Below, piece after piece: positions 26,041 through 36,308 of a stretch of DNA of 64,000 nucleotides (position 1 is its first letter; the number at the start of each line of letters is the position of its first letter). A program made the position numbers and the translations under genes. A model generated the notes under the pieces. The model did not search any database, was not told the origin of the DNA, and saw only the letters and a program-made list of their open reading frames with translations. This DNA comes from JACRLV01 sp045863555 (GTDB taxonomy: Bacteria > Planctomycetota > Phycisphaerae > UBA1845 > Fen-1342). The stretch is from contig BTUU01000007.1 in the NCBI GenBank assembly GCA_045863555.1, forward strand, positions 124,001 through 188,000. Direction: 5' to 3'.

Positions 26041-28280
26041 ACGGCCACCCGATGACGAACGGCCCGACGCCCGCTCCCGGCGATGCCACCGCCCTCACCC
26101 GTCGCGACATGCTCAGAACCACCGCGGCCATCGGCGGCGGACTCGTGCTCGGCCTGACGCTCGAACCCCGCGGCCGGCTGAAGGCCTTCGCCGCGGGCGC
26201 GGCAGAGGGTGCAGCGAATGCGACGGACGCGGCGAGCAGCGGCGCGACCGCCGAGCCCTTCGCCCCCAACGCGTTCGTCCGCATCGCACCCGACGAGACG
26301 ATCACGGTCATCTACAACCACGGCGAGATGGGCCAGGGCATCTCCACCGCCCTGCCGATGCTTCTCGCCGAGGAACTCGACGCCGACTGGTCGAAGATCC
26401 GCAGCGAGGCCGCGCCCGCCGCGGATGTCTACAAGCATACGCAATGGCGCATCCAGATCGTCGGCGGCAGCTCCTCGACCCGCTCGGAGTACGACCGCTT
26501 CCGCAAGGCCGGCGCGACGGCCCGCGCGATGCTCGTCGCCGCGGCCGCGAAGGCGTGGTCGGTCGACGCGGCGACCTGCACGACGGAAAACGGCTTCGTC
26601 CTCCACAAGGAGTCCGGCAAAAAGGCGTCCTACGGCAGCCTCGCGGAAGCCGCGGCGAAGCTCGAAGCGCCGAAGGACGTGAAGCTGAAGGACGCGAAGG
26701 ACTTCAAGCTCATCGGCAAGCCCGTCAAGCGCCTCGACACGCCTGAGAAGATCACGGGCAAGGCGATGTTCGGCATCGACGTGAACTTGCCGGGAATGCT
26801 CGTCGCACTCGTCGTCCGGCCGCCCGTCTTCGGCGGCAAGGTCGTGAAGATCGACGACACGGCCGCGAAAGCCATCCCCGGCGTGAAACACGTCGTGCAG
26901 ATCAGCCGCGGCGTCGCCGTAGTGGCCGACGGTTTCTGGGCCGCGAAAAAGGGTCGCGACGCGTTGAAGGTCGAATGGGACGACGGACCGCTGGCCTCGC
27001 GCGACTCCGAGCGCCTGCGCGCGGAGTACGCCGAACTGGCGAGCGGCAAGGGCATCGTCGCGAAGAAGGCCGGGGACGTCGAAGCGGCCTTCCCCTCCGC
27101 CTCGACAAAGCTCGAAGCCGTATATGAACTGCCCTACCTCGCCCACGCGCCGATGGAGCCGCTCAACGCCGTCGCCGACATCCGCGAAGACGGCTGCGAC
27201 GTCTACGTCGGCACGCAGTTCCAGACCGGCGACCACGCCGCGGCCTGCGAAGTCTCCGGCCTGCCGCCCGAAAACGTGAAGCTCCACACGCAATTCCTCG
27301 GCGGCGGCTTCGGACGCCGCGCCGCCCTCGACGGCCACATCGTCCGCGAGGCCCTCGAACTCTCGAAGGAACTCAAAAAGCCGGTAAAGGTCATCTGGAC
27401 CCGCGAGGACGACACCCGCGGCGGCTACTACCGCCCCGCCGTGCGACACACCTTCGCCGGCGGCCTCGACGACAAGAACGCACCCGTCGCCTGGAAACAC
27501 CGCATCGTCTGCCAGTCCTTCGGCGGCGGCGGAAACCCGAACCGCGCCGACGGCGCCTCCGTCGAAGGCGCGGCCGACATGCCCTACGACATTCCCAACA
27601 CGCTCATCGACTGGGCGCAGGCCCCCGGCGGCGTCCCCACGCACTGGTGGCGCTCCGTCGGCCACTCGCACACCGCCTTCGCCGTCGAGTGCTTCCTCGA
27701 TGAACTGGCCCACGCCGCGAAGGCCGATCCGCTCGCCTTCCGCCGTCAGCTCCTCGCCAAGGACCCGCGCCGCCTCGCCTGCCTGGAGCTCGCCGCCGCC
27801 AAGGCCGGCTGGGGAACGCCCGAACCGGCGGGTCGCGGCCGCGGCCTGGCCGTGCACTTCTCGTTCGGAAGCTACGTCGCGCAGGTCGCGGAGGTTTCGG
27901 TCTCGAAAACTGGCGTCGTCCGCGTGCACAAGGTGACCTGCGCCATCGACTGCGGCCCGATCGTCAACCCGGACACGATCGCGGCCCAGATGGAAAGCTC
28001 GATCGTCTTCGGTCTCTCGGCCGCGCTGCACGGCCAGATCACCTTCGCGAATGGCCGCGTGCAGGAAGGCAACTTCAACGACTACCCGATCCTGCGGATC
28101 AACGAGATGCCCGTCGTCGAGACGCACATCGTCCCCAGCACGGCCCAGATGGGCGGCGTCGGCGAGCCCGGCCTTCCGCCGATCGCGCCGGCCGTCGCGA
28201 ACGCGATCTTCGCGGCCACCGGCAAGCGCATCCGCCGTCTGCCGCTGCGGCTCGCCGTCGACGAGCTGAAATCGGCCTGA
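26037..28280 (+). CDS. Molybdopterin-binding subunit of an aerobic molybdenum hydroxylase (IorB type), Tat-exported
   Basis: The 747-residue catalytic subunit starts with a twin-arginine signal ([20 protein letters not shown]), which suggests a periplasmic complex. Cofactor-binding blocks include [19 protein letters not shown] near residue 100, [13 protein letters not shown] near 425, and the Glu-bearing [13 protein letters not shown] near 707, the expected catalytic glutamate of the xanthine oxidase family. [10 protein letters not shown] is typical of the IorB/aldehyde dehydrogenase subgroup. It presumably hydroxylates an aldehyde or N-heterocycle using water, with electrons leaving through the 2Fe-2S subunit to a cytochrome such as the one at 55996. 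XdhC and MocA homologues for its maturation are encoded 28 kb away. Substrate unknown. Confidence 0.92.
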   Translation: MNGHPMTNGPTPAPGDATALTRRDMLRTTAAIGGGLVLGLTLEPRGRLKAFAAGAAEGAANATDAASSGATAEPFAPNAFVRIAPDETITVIYNHGEMGQGISTALPMLLAEELDADWSKIRSEAAPAADVYKHTQWRIQIVGGSSSTRSEYDRFRKAGATARAMLVAAAAKAWSVDAATCTTENGFVLHKESGKKASYGSLAEAAAKLEAPKDVKLKDAKDFKLIGKPVKRLDTPEKITGKAMFGIDVNLPGMLVALVVRPPVFGGKVVKIDDTAAKAIPGVKHVVQISRGVAVVADGFWAAKKGRDALKVEWDDGPLASRDSERLRAEYAELASGKGIVAKKAGDVEAAFPSASTKLEAVYELPYLAHAPMEPLNAVADIREDGCDVYVGTQFQTGDHAAACEVSGLPPENVKLHTQFLGGGFGRRAALDGHIVREALELSKELKKPVKVIWTREDDTRGGYYRPAVRHTFAGGLDDKNAPVAWKHRIVCQSFGGGGNPNRADGASVEGAADMPYDIPNTLIDWAQAPGGVPTHWWRSVGHSHTAFAVECFLDELAHAAKADPLAFRRQLLAKDPRRLACLELAAAKAGWGTPEPAGRGRGLAVHFSFGSYVAQVAEVSVSKTGVVRVHKVTCAIDCGPIVNPDTIAAQMESSIVFGLSAALHGQITFANGRVQEGNFNDYPILRINEMPVVETHIVPSTAQMGGVGEPGLPPIAPAVANAIFAATGKRIRRLPLRLAVDELKSA

Positions 28281-28344
28281 CATCGCGATATCGCGGTGGC
28301 CGATCGCGGGGAACCCTCTAGAATGTCCGCTCCGGTCTTCGGGC

Positions 28345-28366
28345 GGGCCGTCGGGCCCTTTTTTTT
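28345..28366 (+). terminator. Intrinsic terminator after the molybdenum hydroxylase genes
   Basis: GGGCC and GGCCC form a 5-bp GC stem with a GTCG loop, followed at once by eight T residues. Confidence 0.75.
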
Positions 28367-28473
28367 GATGTGCCGCACTGGCGCTTTGATTCGCGGCGAC
28401 GCGGGCACGCACGCGGCGTGTTGCACCGCGCCTCGTCGCCTCGAGCCATCGCCAGGCATCTTGAGAGGCTGAC

Positions 28474-31400
28474 ATGCTCCAGATTGTCTCACTTGCACTG
28501 CTCGCGCTGCTCTCCCCTCTTCAGGACGTTCAGGACCGCCCGCGCTTCGACGCGCCCCTCGCGCTGCGCGGCGCGACCGTCGTCGTCTCGCCCGGAAAAC
28601 AGCTCGAAAACGCAACCGTCCTCGTAGAAAACGGCCGCATCGCCGCCGTCGGCGATCGCACCGTCGCCCTCCCGCCGGGGACGCGCGAGATCGACGCCGC
28701 GGGCATGTTCATCTATGCCGGATTCATCGACGGCCTGACGCGCGTCGGCGTCGTCGACCCCGGCCGCAGCCCCGCCGATGAACGCCGCACGGAGGATACT
28801 TTCGAGTCGACCAGCGAGGGTCCGCGCGTGGGCATGGACCCCGCCAACCGCAACGGCATCTTCGCCCGCCGCCGGGCCGAGGACCTGATCGACAAGCAGG
28901 CGGACACGTACTCGAAAGCCCGTGACGCGGGGTTTGCAGCGGCGATGGTCGCCTGTCCGGACGCGATTCTCGGCGGCTCGACCGCGGTGATCAGCCTCGG
29001 CGACGCCCCCCTTCGCCGGTCGCTCCTCGCCGCGTCCCCGGGTCATACGGCGTCGTTCAACCCGCCTTCGCCGCGCTCGCTCGCCGCGCGCGACCGCTAC
29101 CCGAGCACGACGTTCGGTGTGATGGCGCAGTTCCGCCAGTTCCTCTACGACGCCCAGTGGCTCGCCGCAACGCGTGCCTGGTCGCAGCGCCATCCGCAGC
29201 ACGCCATCGCCACGCCGCTCGACCGCGACATCGATGCAATCGAGCCCGTGCGGAAGAAGGAGCAACCACTCTTCTGGTCGGCCGACGATTTCGAGGAGAT
29301 CAACCGGGCCCTCGATCTCGCCAGGGAATTCGGCCTCAAGGTCGTCATCGTCGGCGGCCGCGATGCCTGGCGCGTCGCCGATCGGCTCAAGGCGACCGAC
29401 ACGCCGGTCATCCTCACGCTCTCCCTCCCGAAGAAGCCCGCCGAATTCAAGCTCGACGCGGCCGCGCTCGCCCGCGAGGCCGACGACCCCTCCCTCTTCG
29501 GCAAGAACTGGCAGAAGCGCCCGTTCGAGCCCGCGGCGGCGTACGCAGCGGCCGCGGCCCACCGCGACCGTCTCGTGAAGAACGCAATGACCCTCGAAAA
29601 GGCGGGCGTACGCTGGTCCATCTCCACCGACGGCCTCGGCCGCCCCGTCGATGCATTCGACACCTGGCGCGAATGGGTCGAGGCGGGGCTCTCCGTCGAT
29701 TCCCTCGTCGCCGCGCTCACCACTCGCCCCGCGGAGTTGCTCGGCGCGGCCGGCGAGTTGGGGACCATCGAAAAAGGCCGCCGGGCGAACCTCGTCGTTC
29801 TCTCCGGGCCGATCGAGGCGAAGAACGCGGCCGTCAAATACACCATTGTCGATGGGCGCGTCTTCGAACCCGGCGAAATGTCCGGCGGCGGCGGTCGGCG
29901 CGGCCGGGGCGGAACGGGCGGTCCCGGCGGTGGGCGGCGCGGCACCTCTCCGGCAGCGGAGCCGGCGCCCGATGCGCCCCGGGATGACGCCGCGGCCACG
30001 GAGCCGACGAGCGCCCCGGCCACCGCATCAGCCCCCACGTCGCGCGAAACGCCCGCCGACCCGTCGATCGACGCTCTCGCCCACGCGCCGAACTGGCCGA
30101 TCGAAACCAGCGGCGATCGCGAGCCCGGCTTCCACACCGGCGGCTCGGTCCTCCTCAGGAACGCGACCGTACTCACGATCTCCGGCGAAGATCTCGCCAA
30201 TACGTCGATCCTCGTGACCGGCGGCAAGATCACCGGCATCGGCCGCGATCTGAAGGCCGGCCCCGGCGTCCGAGAGATCGACCTCACGGGCTACGTCGTC
30301 ATGCCCGGTATCTTCGACCCGCACTCGCACATCGCACTCGACAGCATCAACGAGATGTCGCTCAGCGTCGTGCCCGAAGTACGCTGCACCGATGTCGTTC
30401 GCAGCAACGACACCGACATCTACTACGCGCTCGCGGGCGGCGTCACGGGCATTCACGCCATGCACGGCTCGGCGAACACGATCGGCGGCCAGTGCGTTCT
30501 GCTGAAACTCAAATGGGGCCGCCCCGCCGCGGAGATGATCATCCACGACGGCCCGCGCACCGTGAAGTTCGCGACCGGCGAGAACGTCACGCGGTCCGGC
30601 CGCACCGGCTCGGCCCGCGGCCCGCGCGGCGGCGAGGAGCGGGCGCGGCGCTTCCCCGGCTCGCGCATGGGCGTGGAGGCGGTGATGCGGCGGTCACTGC
30701 TCGCGGGACAGGAGTATTCGCAGCAACGCGCGGCGATGGAAATGCAGAACGTCCCCGGCACCGATCCGCAGCCGCTGCGCCGCGACGTCCGCCTCGAAGC
30801 ACTGGCGGACATCGTCGAGGGCAAGATCTGGGTGAACTGCCACTGCTACCGGGCGGACGAGATTCTGCGCCTGCTGGAAGTGGCCGAGGATTTCGGCATC
30901 CGCATCGGGGCGCTGCACCACTGCCTGGAGGCGTACCGGATCATGCCCGAGATCGCCCGCCACGGCGCGGGCACGGCCACGTTCTCCGACTGGTGGGCGT
31001 ACAAGATCGAAGCGTTCGACGCCGTGCCGCAGAACGCGGGCATGCTCCTCCGCGCCGGCGTGAACTCGACGCTCAAGAGCGACTCCGCCGATCTGATGCG
31101 GCGCATGCCCCTCGAAGCCGCGAAGGCGATGAAGGTCAGCGCCCTGACGAGCCGCGAGGCGCTCGCGATGATCACGCTGAACGCGGCGAGGGAGTTCGGG
31201 CTCGACAAGCGACTCGGCAGCATCGAAGTCGGCAAGGACGCAGACCTCGCCGTGTTCGACGGCCATCCGCTCGACACGTTCAGCCGCTGCGTGCTCACAT
31301 TCGTCGAAGGCGAAGTCTACTTCCGCCATCGTGACTTCAATGTCGACGCGCCGGCGAAGCCTCAGCAGCCTCCGATCGAGTTCCGCAACGACGCCGTCGC

Positions 31401-32802
31401 GAAGGCGGGGAAGTCGCTCGGCGATGGCGCGCGGTCGCTCACCCAACTCGGCTCGACCGCGGCGCTGCCCGGCTACACGACGCCCGTCGTGATCCACAAC
31501 GCGACCGTTCATACCGTGAGCGGGCCGGTGCTCGAACGGGCCTCGATCGTCGTCCTGAACGGCAAGATCGCGGCGGTCGGCGCTTCGAGCCTGCCGCCCG
31601 CAGGCGCGATGATCATTAACGGCGAAGGAAAGCACGTCTGGCCGGGGATGATCAACGCCGCCGCGACGGTCGGGCTGAGCGAGGTCGGCTCCATCCCCGA
31701 GACGATCGACACCGGCGAGACGGGCATGTACGTGCCGGATGTGGCGGCGCTGTCGGCGCTGAACCCGCACAGCGCGACCGTCGGCGTCACGCGGGCCGCG
31801 GGCATCACGACGCTGCTGCTGACGCCCTCGGGCAGCCGCATCGCGGGGCAGGCGAGCCTCGTGCAGCTCAAGGGCTGGACCGCTTCCGAGATGGATCTGA
31901 ACGCGAACCTCGCGCTCGTCCTGAATCTCCCGCAGCGCGGCGTCGATCCAATCCTCGACAGCAAACCGCCGAGCGACCGCGAGCAGGCCTTTGAAGAGAT
32001 GCGGTCACGCGAGCGGGCGGATGAGCGGGCCATCCGCGACATGAAGTCGCTGGAGGACTTCCTGAACGAAGCCCAGCGATACGCGGCGCGACGCGAGGCG
32101 AAGCTCGTCACAGACGCCGAGATCGACGCGCGGTTCGAGGCGATGCGGCCGTACGTGACCGGCGAGCGGCCGGTGCTGATTGCTGCGGATTCGTACAAGT
32201 CCATTCTCGAAGTCGTCGTCTTCGCCGATCGCTTCAAGATCCGCCCCGTCATTCTCGGCGGCCGCGACGCGTGGAAGGCGGCGGATTTGCTGGCGGCGCG
32301 GAAGATTCCGGTGATCTATGACGCCACGTTCGATCAGCCGCGCGGCGTGCCTTCGGTGCCGGAGGCGGGCGAGGCGTGGGACGCGAATTTCCGGGCGGCG
32401 GCGGTGATGGAGAAGGCCGGCGTGAAGTTCTGCTTCTCCAGCCGCGATGCGTCGCTGGCGAAAAACCTCGCCCACGCGGCGGGTTTCTCGATCGCGCATG
32501 GGCTCTCGGAAGAGGCGGCAGTACGGGCGCTGACGCTCGCGCCGGCCGAGATTCTGGGCATCGCCAGCAAGGCCGGCTCGCTGGAGGTTGGCAAGCGGGC
32601 GGACCTCGTTGTGACGGACGGGCATATCGCCCGGGCGACGACGCAGGTCGAGTACGTGATGATCGGCGGGGAGTTCGTCTCGACGGAGAGCAAGCACACG
32701 CAGGACGCGGAGCGGTTCTCACGGCGCGGCGACGCGGAGCTGCCGCCGGAGCGGACGGACCTGAAGGGGTCAGCGTCGCAGAGCCGGCGCGGCGACAAGT
32801 AG
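28474..32802 (+). CDS. Secreted triple-domain amidohydrolase
   Basis: The 1442-residue product starts with a signal-like stretch (MLQIVSLALLALLSPLQDVQ). Three amidohydrolase-type modules follow, each opening with a composite beta domain (LALRGATVVVSPGKQLENAT; VLLRNATVLTISGEDLANTS; VVIHNATVHTVSGPVLERAS) at about residues 30, 570 and 1003. Only the middle one has the metal ligands: PHSHIAL near 616, NCHCY near 788, LHHCL near 816 and KSDSAD near 868. The first has MFIYAGFIDGLTR and the third HVWPGMINAAAT at the HxH position, so both appear inactive. A Gly/Arg-rich and Pro/Ala-rich linker separates modules one and two. The middle domain is imidazolonepropionase/prolidase-like; an exported metal-dependent hydrolase is inferred. 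Confidence 0.85.
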   Translation: MLQIVSLALLALLSPLQDVQDRPRFDAPLALRGATVVVSPGKQLENATVLVENGRIAAVGDRTVALPPGTREIDAAGMFIYAGFIDGLTRVGVVDPGRSPADERRTEDTFESTSEGPRVGMDPANRNGIFARRRAEDLIDKQADTYSKARDAGFAAAMVACPDAILGGSTAVISLGDAPLRRSLLAASPGHTASFNPPSPRSLAARDRYPSTTFGVMAQFRQFLYDAQWLAATRAWSQRHPQHAIATPLDRDIDAIEPVRKKEQPLFWSADDFEEINRALDLAREFGLKVVIVGGRDAWRVADRLKATDTPVILTLSLPKKPAEFKLDAAALAREADDPSLFGKNWQKRPFEPAAAYAAAAAHRDRLVKNAMTLEKAGVRWSISTDGLGRPVDAFDTWREWVEAGLSVDSLVAALTTRPAELLGAAGELGTIEKGRRANLVVLSGPIEAKNAAVKYTIVDGRVFEPGEMSGGGGRRGRGGTGGPGGGRRGTSPAAEPAPDAPRDDAAATEPTSAPATASAPTSRETPADPSIDALAHAPNWPIETSGDREPGFHTGGSVLLRNATVLTISGEDLANTSILVTGGKITGIGRDLKAGPGVREIDLTGYVVMPGIFDPHSHIALDSINEMSLSVVPEVRCTDVVRSNDTDIYYALAGGVTGIHAMHGSANTIGGQCVLLKLKWGRPAAEMIIHDGPRTVKFATGENVTRSGRTGSARGPRGGEERARRFPGSRMGVEAVMRRSLLAGQEYSQQRAAMEMQNVPGTDPQPLRRDVRLEALADIVEGKIWVNCHCYRADEILRLLEVAEDFGIRIGALHHCLEAYRIMPEIARHGAGTATFSDWWAYKIEAFDAVPQNAGMLLRAGVNSTLKSDSADLMRRMPLEAAKAMKVSALTSREALAMITLNAAREFGLDKRLGSIEVGKDADLAVFDGHPLDTFSRCVLTFVEGEVYFRHRDFNVDAPAKPQQPPIEFRNDAVAKAGKSLGDGARSLTQLGSTAALPGYTTPVVIHNATVHTVSGPVLERASIVVLNGKIAAVGASSLPPAGAMIINGEGKHVWPGMINAAATVGLSEVGSIPETIDTGETGMYVPDVAALSALNPHSATVGVTRAAGITTLLLTPSGSRIAGQASLVQLKGWTASEMDLNANLALVLNLPQRGVDPILDSKPPSDREQAFEEMRSRERADERAIRDMKSLEDFLNEAQRYAARREAKLVTDAEIDARFEAMRPYVTGERPVLIAADSYKSILEVVVFADRFKIRPVILGGRDAWKAADLLAARKIPVIYDATFDQPRGVPSVPEAGEAWDANFRAAAVMEKAGVKFCFSSRDASLAKNLAHAAGFSIAHGLSEEAAVRALTLAPAEILGIASKAGSLEVGKRADLVVTDGHIARATTQVEYVMIGGEFVSTESKHTQDAERFSRRGDAELPPERTDLKGSASQSRRGDK

Positions 32803-32941
32803 CGCTAATCTCCGGCCAGGCGATCCGGAGGCGAGCGGTTCGAGAAATGGCGAGGGTGGGCGCCTGCTGGCGGATTCTCGCGCCAGAATCGGATCCAGGG
32901 CACAGGTGCCCTGAGCTAATTCGGTTTTCGGCGATGCAGTA

Positions 32942-32970
32942 TTGACTCACTGTATATCTCCTCCTAGTCT
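32942..32970 (+). promoter_or_regulatory. Promoter for the multi-CxxC protein
   Basis: TTGACT and TAGTCT are separated by 17 bases; about 25 bases of leader with GAGGTG precede the ATG at 33003. Confidence 0.55.
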
Positions 32971-33002
32971 ACGCGGTCACCGTGCCTTTCTACGAGGTGT
33001 AT

Positions 33003-34013
33003 ATGGATCGGCGATTCTTCAGGGCTGCTGGCTTTCTGGTCATGCTCGCGAGCGTTCTAAGCATTTCCGCGACGACCGAAGACCTCGCGTCAGATTTCGC
33101 ATGGCTGCAATACACGATTCGCGAGGCGAAGAGCCCGCTTGCGGAGTGGTATTCAGTTTCCGTTCTACAGAAAGAGAGCCGCACCGACACGAAAGGGGCG
33201 GACCTCAGGCTCCTGGAAGCCGCTGCGCGGAAGGCGATCACGTCGAAGCCGCCGGCGGTTCATCGTATCACGCTCAAAAACGGCGCGACGCACGATGGTT
33301 TCGTGTCGGACCTTCCCGGACAGGTGAAACTGGTGCGTCTGCCGAGCGGCGAGCCGTTGACATTCGATCCTGTTGAGATTGCGCGGCGCGACGAACTACC
33401 CGCGGTGGATTCAGCCAGGCTCGTCGCCGAGCAGCTCCTGCGATCGAACAGCGATCCAATCGCGGTGCTTGAAACACTGGGCGCCCGACTTCTCGCATCG
33501 GACAATGATCCAAAAGTCGCGGCCGCACTCGAAAAAACCGGAAAAGAGGCGATCAAGCTCGTCTTCGCGGCCTGCTCGGTCTGCGCGGCCCGCGGGGAGA
33601 CGCCGTGCGGCAACGCCGACTGCGACAAGGGCAAGACGCTTTCGCAGACAGAGTGTCACAAGTGCAAGGGGCATCACGACATAGACTGTCCAACCTGTGG
33701 CGGAAGCGGGGCCGTCAAATGCATCCAATGCAAGGGAGACGGGCGTGTCGATCGAGGGCGCGTCCCGACCCGGTGCCTGACTTGCGGCGGCGACGGCAAG
33801 ATCGGCTGCTCGAAATGCGGCGGCCGGCAGAAGATCGTCTGCTTCGTGTGCAAGGGCACAGGGCAGAAGAGCGAGCGCGTGAATTGTCCGACGTGCAGCG
33901 GCAGCCGGAAGGCAACGTGCGCCGCGTGCGACGGGCAGCGGCGTCGCGAGGCGATGAAGCCGGACATCCGAAAGGCGGCCGAGGCTGCCGCCGCTGCGCA
34001 ATCGCGCCGGTGA
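33003..34013 (+). CDS. Exported protein with DnaJ-like CxxCxGxG zinc-finger repeats
   Basis: The ATG with GAGGTG upstream gives MDRRFFRAAGFLVMLASVLS, a probable signal peptide. Residues 20-190 contain an SH3-like strand block around ITLKNGATHDGFVSDLPGQV, seen in planctomycete and verrucomicrobial periplasmic proteins. From about residue 190 to 320 there are nine CxxC pairs (CSVC, CHKC, CPTC, CIQC, CLTC, CSKC, CFVC, CPTC, CAAC), several in the CxxCxGxG form of the DnaJ cysteine-rich domain. No J domain is present. Zinc binding is likely. If exported, the cysteines face an oxidising compartment, which is odd for a DnaJ-type finger. Function unknown. Confidence 0.8.
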   Translation: MDRRFFRAAGFLVMLASVLSISATTEDLASDFAWLQYTIREAKSPLAEWYSVSVLQKESRTDTKGADLRLLEAAARKAITSKPPAVHRITLKNGATHDGFVSDLPGQVKLVRLPSGEPLTFDPVEIARRDELPAVDSARLVAEQLLRSNSDPIAVLETLGARLLASDNDPKVAAALEKTGKEAIKLVFAACSVCAARGETPCGNADCDKGKTLSQTECHKCKGHHDIDCPTCGGSGAVKCIQCKGDGRVDRGRVPTRCLTCGGDGKIGCSKCGGRQKIVCFVCKGTGQKSERVNCPTCSGSRKATCAACDGQRRREAMKPDIRKAAEAAAAAQSRR

Positions 34014-34139
34014 TGTCCGCGCCCCCGGATGCTCTTGCTGCCGCCAGGTCCCGCCGAAACCTCGTCCGCACCGACGTCTGCGAGTCACAGGCGTCGCGGC
34101 GTGCCCGCTGCGTCAAGATCGTCCCGTCGAACGGGACTC

Positions 34140-34673
34140 TCAAGGCCAGAATGCGGCGACGCTCGCGATGATGAACATGGCGAGGCCCGCAGAAAGCTTC
34201 GCCAGTGTCCCCTGGAACCGGCCGACGCCCGCTCCGACGCCCGAGCGGACCGCCTCGTCGACGGTGCGGCCCATCGCGACTTCAAAGAGCCATGCGCCCG
34301 CGGCCGCGCCGAGGCAGGCTCCGACGAGCGAGCCGATCACCGGGATGGGGATCATGACCGTGCCGGCGATGCCGCCTGCGATCGCCCCGATGAGCGAGCC
34401 GACGAGGCCCCAGCCGCTTGCGCCGGCCCGTTTTGCTCCGGCCATGCCCATGAACGTCTCAGCGAGTTCACCGAGGAGCGCGAGGGCGACGATCAGGCCG
34501 ATGGCGGGGAGTCCGATGAACTGGGCATTCCAGCCGAGGGCCGGGTTCCACTGCGCCCAGGCGGCGAGGGCGGTGAAGGCGACCATGAGCCAGGTGCCGG
34601 GGAGGCCGATGACGACGAGGAGGAGCGAGGCCGCGTTCAGGAGCGTGAGGAGGATGGCGAGGAGGATGGTCAT
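34140..34673 (-). CDS. DUF456-family membrane protein
   Basis: The 177-residue hydrophobic protein matches the DUF456 pattern: VVIGLPGTWLMVAFTAL near residue 22, GELAETFMGMAGAKRAGAS in the middle, then glycine-rich membrane segments (GSLIGAIAGGIAGTVMIPI) and the ending FEVAMGRTVDEAVRSGVGAGVG with the conserved basic end. About five membrane segments are predicted. The function of DUF456 is not known. It is on the minus strand, convergent with the multi-CxxC gene. Confidence 0.85.
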   Translation of the reverse strand: MTILLAILLTLLNAASLLLVVIGLPGTWLMVAFTALAAWAQWNPALGWNAQFIGLPAIGLIVALALLGELAETFMGMAGAKRAGASGWGLVGSLIGAIAGGIAGTVMIPIPVIGSLVGACLGAAAGAWLFEVAMGRTVDEAVRSGVGAGVGRFQGTLAKLSAGLAMFIIASVAAFWP

Positions 34674-34785
34674 TTGCGTGGATTCTTATCGCGGGTGGGG
34701 ATATTGGCGAGTGGGTGAAGGGGCTGGGCCGAGTTGAAAGTGTCGGCGCGGCGACGGCGAGCGGCGGGCTAAGCGCAGCTACCGG

Positions 34786-35931
34786 CTATTCATGAGAGCT
34801 ATCGGCGGTGGCCTTTTCAGTGTCCGCTTCCCCGTCGAACCAATGGAGTTCCTCGAGGTTGAAATACTCCCCGGTGAGTTCCGCGAACGGTCCGAGGGTC
34901 GAGAACTTCCAGCCGGGTGAGGGCATGTCGAACTTCTCACCCTCGGAGAAGCAATCCGCGAACCTCGCACGCGCTTGGTGATCAAAGACGTCGAGAACCT
35001 CGGCCCCGAGGTAAGCATCGCGGTGCGTCGGATACAACATCATGCCTAGGAACACGCCATCTCTGGCACCCTTGTCCAGTGTGACATCGGCTTGCCAGCA
35101 GGTTCCGCTCTCGTCGTCTGGCGCCGGCTCCACCAGGGTAATCTGCAGGATTCCTGCAGACAGGGGTTCCGACAGGATGTAGTGCTCGAACGGGCTCGGC
35201 AAAGTGGGCCATCGAGGTCCAGGCTGAGGTCGATCGCTCATCCGATGCAAGAACCAGGCGGGTGTGCCGCTCTCACGCGAGTTGACACAGTTTGCGAACC
35301 TGACCACGTCGCCATCCGGTATCAGGTATCTGTGCCCCTGCCACTCGGCCCGGAGCAATATCGCAGGCTCGATTTGAAAGGCCTTCAAGGCCGCGACGCT
35401 GCGCAAGACAATCCTCTGCGGCGTCACTTCGACTACCTCGCCATGGCTTGCGGACGAGTGCGTGCATCCATAGGAAAGATAGACGAACCCGCTACGAGGC
35501 GCCAGAAACAATGACTCGTTGGTAGCCTCATACGCTCCCGCCCAAGGATGGCCGTGTAGCGATTCGAGTTCTATTCTGATCATCCCGAGGCGCGAATCGG
35601 ATGCCGTTTCCTCGGCGCTCATGGCAATGTCCTGCTGCGCACTCAGGACCGTGCTGCACCACCACGCGAAACCGTTACCGTCCCCACTGAAGTACCGCAC
35701 GAGACTCGTCGGGGCGTACCGGACTGCGACTTCATCCTTGTTGGCGTAGACGGCAGCCCCAGCGCCAACGATCGCAAGGAGTACGATTGCGACGGCGAGC
35801 CTTCTTCGCCGACGGGATGAAAGGGACCGACGCGATGGCTTGGAGACTTCCCGGCCGCACTCGGGGCAACGTCCGGGACTTATCTGGTACCCGCAGTGGG
35901 GGCAGAATCCCGTTGGTCGGTAGGCGCTCAT
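34786..35931 (-). CDS. Zinc-ribbon, single-span membrane protein, paralogue of the first gene in the window
   Basis: The 381-residue protein starts with CPHC at residues 10-13 and CPEC at 22-25, an Arg-rich stretch (SRRRRRLAV), then one hydrophobic segment at about residues 43-62. The extracytoplasmic part of about 310 residues has no recognised domain. It aligns throughout with the truncated protein at the left edge of the window. Codon use is less GC-rich than in neighbouring metabolic genes, as for that paralogue. A TATACT box preceded by TG lies seven bases before the ATG, so the mRNA may lack a leader. The full-length version here predicts the size of its truncated partner. Confidence 0.8.
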   Translation of the reverse strand: MSAYRPTGFCPHCGYQISPGRCPECGREVSKPSRRSLSSRRRRRLAVAIVLLAIVGAGAAVYANKDEVAVRYAPTSLVRYFSGDGNGFAWWCSTVLSAQQDIAMSAEETASDSRLGMIRIELESLHGHPWAGAYEATNESLFLAPRSGFVYLSYGCTHSSASHGEVVEVTPQRIVLRSVAALKAFQIEPAILLRAEWQGHRYLIPDGDVVRFANCVNSRESGTPAWFLHRMSDRPQPGPRWPTLPSPFEHYILSEPLSAGILQITLVEPAPDDESGTCWQADVTLDKGARDGVFLGMMLYPTHRDAYLGAEVLDVFDHQARARFADCFSEGEKFDMPSPGWKFSTLGPFAELTGEYFNLEELHWFDGEADTEKATADSSHE

Positions 35932-35938
35932 ACCATGA

Positions 35939-35944
35939 AGTATA
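35939..35944 (-). promoter_or_regulatory. Extended -10 box (TGTTATACT) next to the start codon
   Basis: On the minus strand TGT precedes TATACT, an extended -10, and seven bases separate it from the ATG. This predicts transcription starting at the start codon. Confidence 0.45.
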
Positions 35945-36308
35945 ACACACGTGTACGCTCCGCCACCCTGCGGCCTTCTTATGCCGGCGCGCGTTCGGGG
36001 CGTTCGGCGATTTCGGCGGCTCCTTGATTCGCGGAGTTACTTTGAGGTGCCTGTGCCACAGGTACCGGGCCTGGACGCGGCCATGGAGATTTCGGCGGTG
36101 CGGTGCGGGGGAATCACCGGCCATTGGCCGGTGCCACACTTCCCTTACAGGCGGTTTTGGTGCGGGGCTGCCGTTCGTGCGCCCGGAGAACCGAATCGGT
36201 AAGGGTAACTACTGTGGGGGATTCCGTGCGCGGCGCCCTTTTGCAGTGCGGACGCTGAACCTGCCGACGTAGACTGGTGGCCTGAGCCCACCCTACAGGT
36301 GCGTCACC
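35945..36308. other. Intergenic stretch with REP-like hairpins, no gene supported
   Basis: It contains CCTGT/ACAGG with a GCC loop near 36048, and ACCGGCC/GGCCGGT with an ATT loop at 36116-36132 followed by GCCACAC. Close to its end CACCCTACAGGTGCGT is followed by the near repeat CACCCTACAGATGCGT. Short open frames here are Arg/Pro-rich with no likeness to real proteins. Confidence 0.6.

Noticed and set aside
25821..28475. 884-codon minus-strand frame opposite the molybdenum hydroxylase
   Set aside because: Composition (Val/Gly/Arg-rich, no domains) is that of an antisense shadow; the plus strand has complete cofactor motifs.
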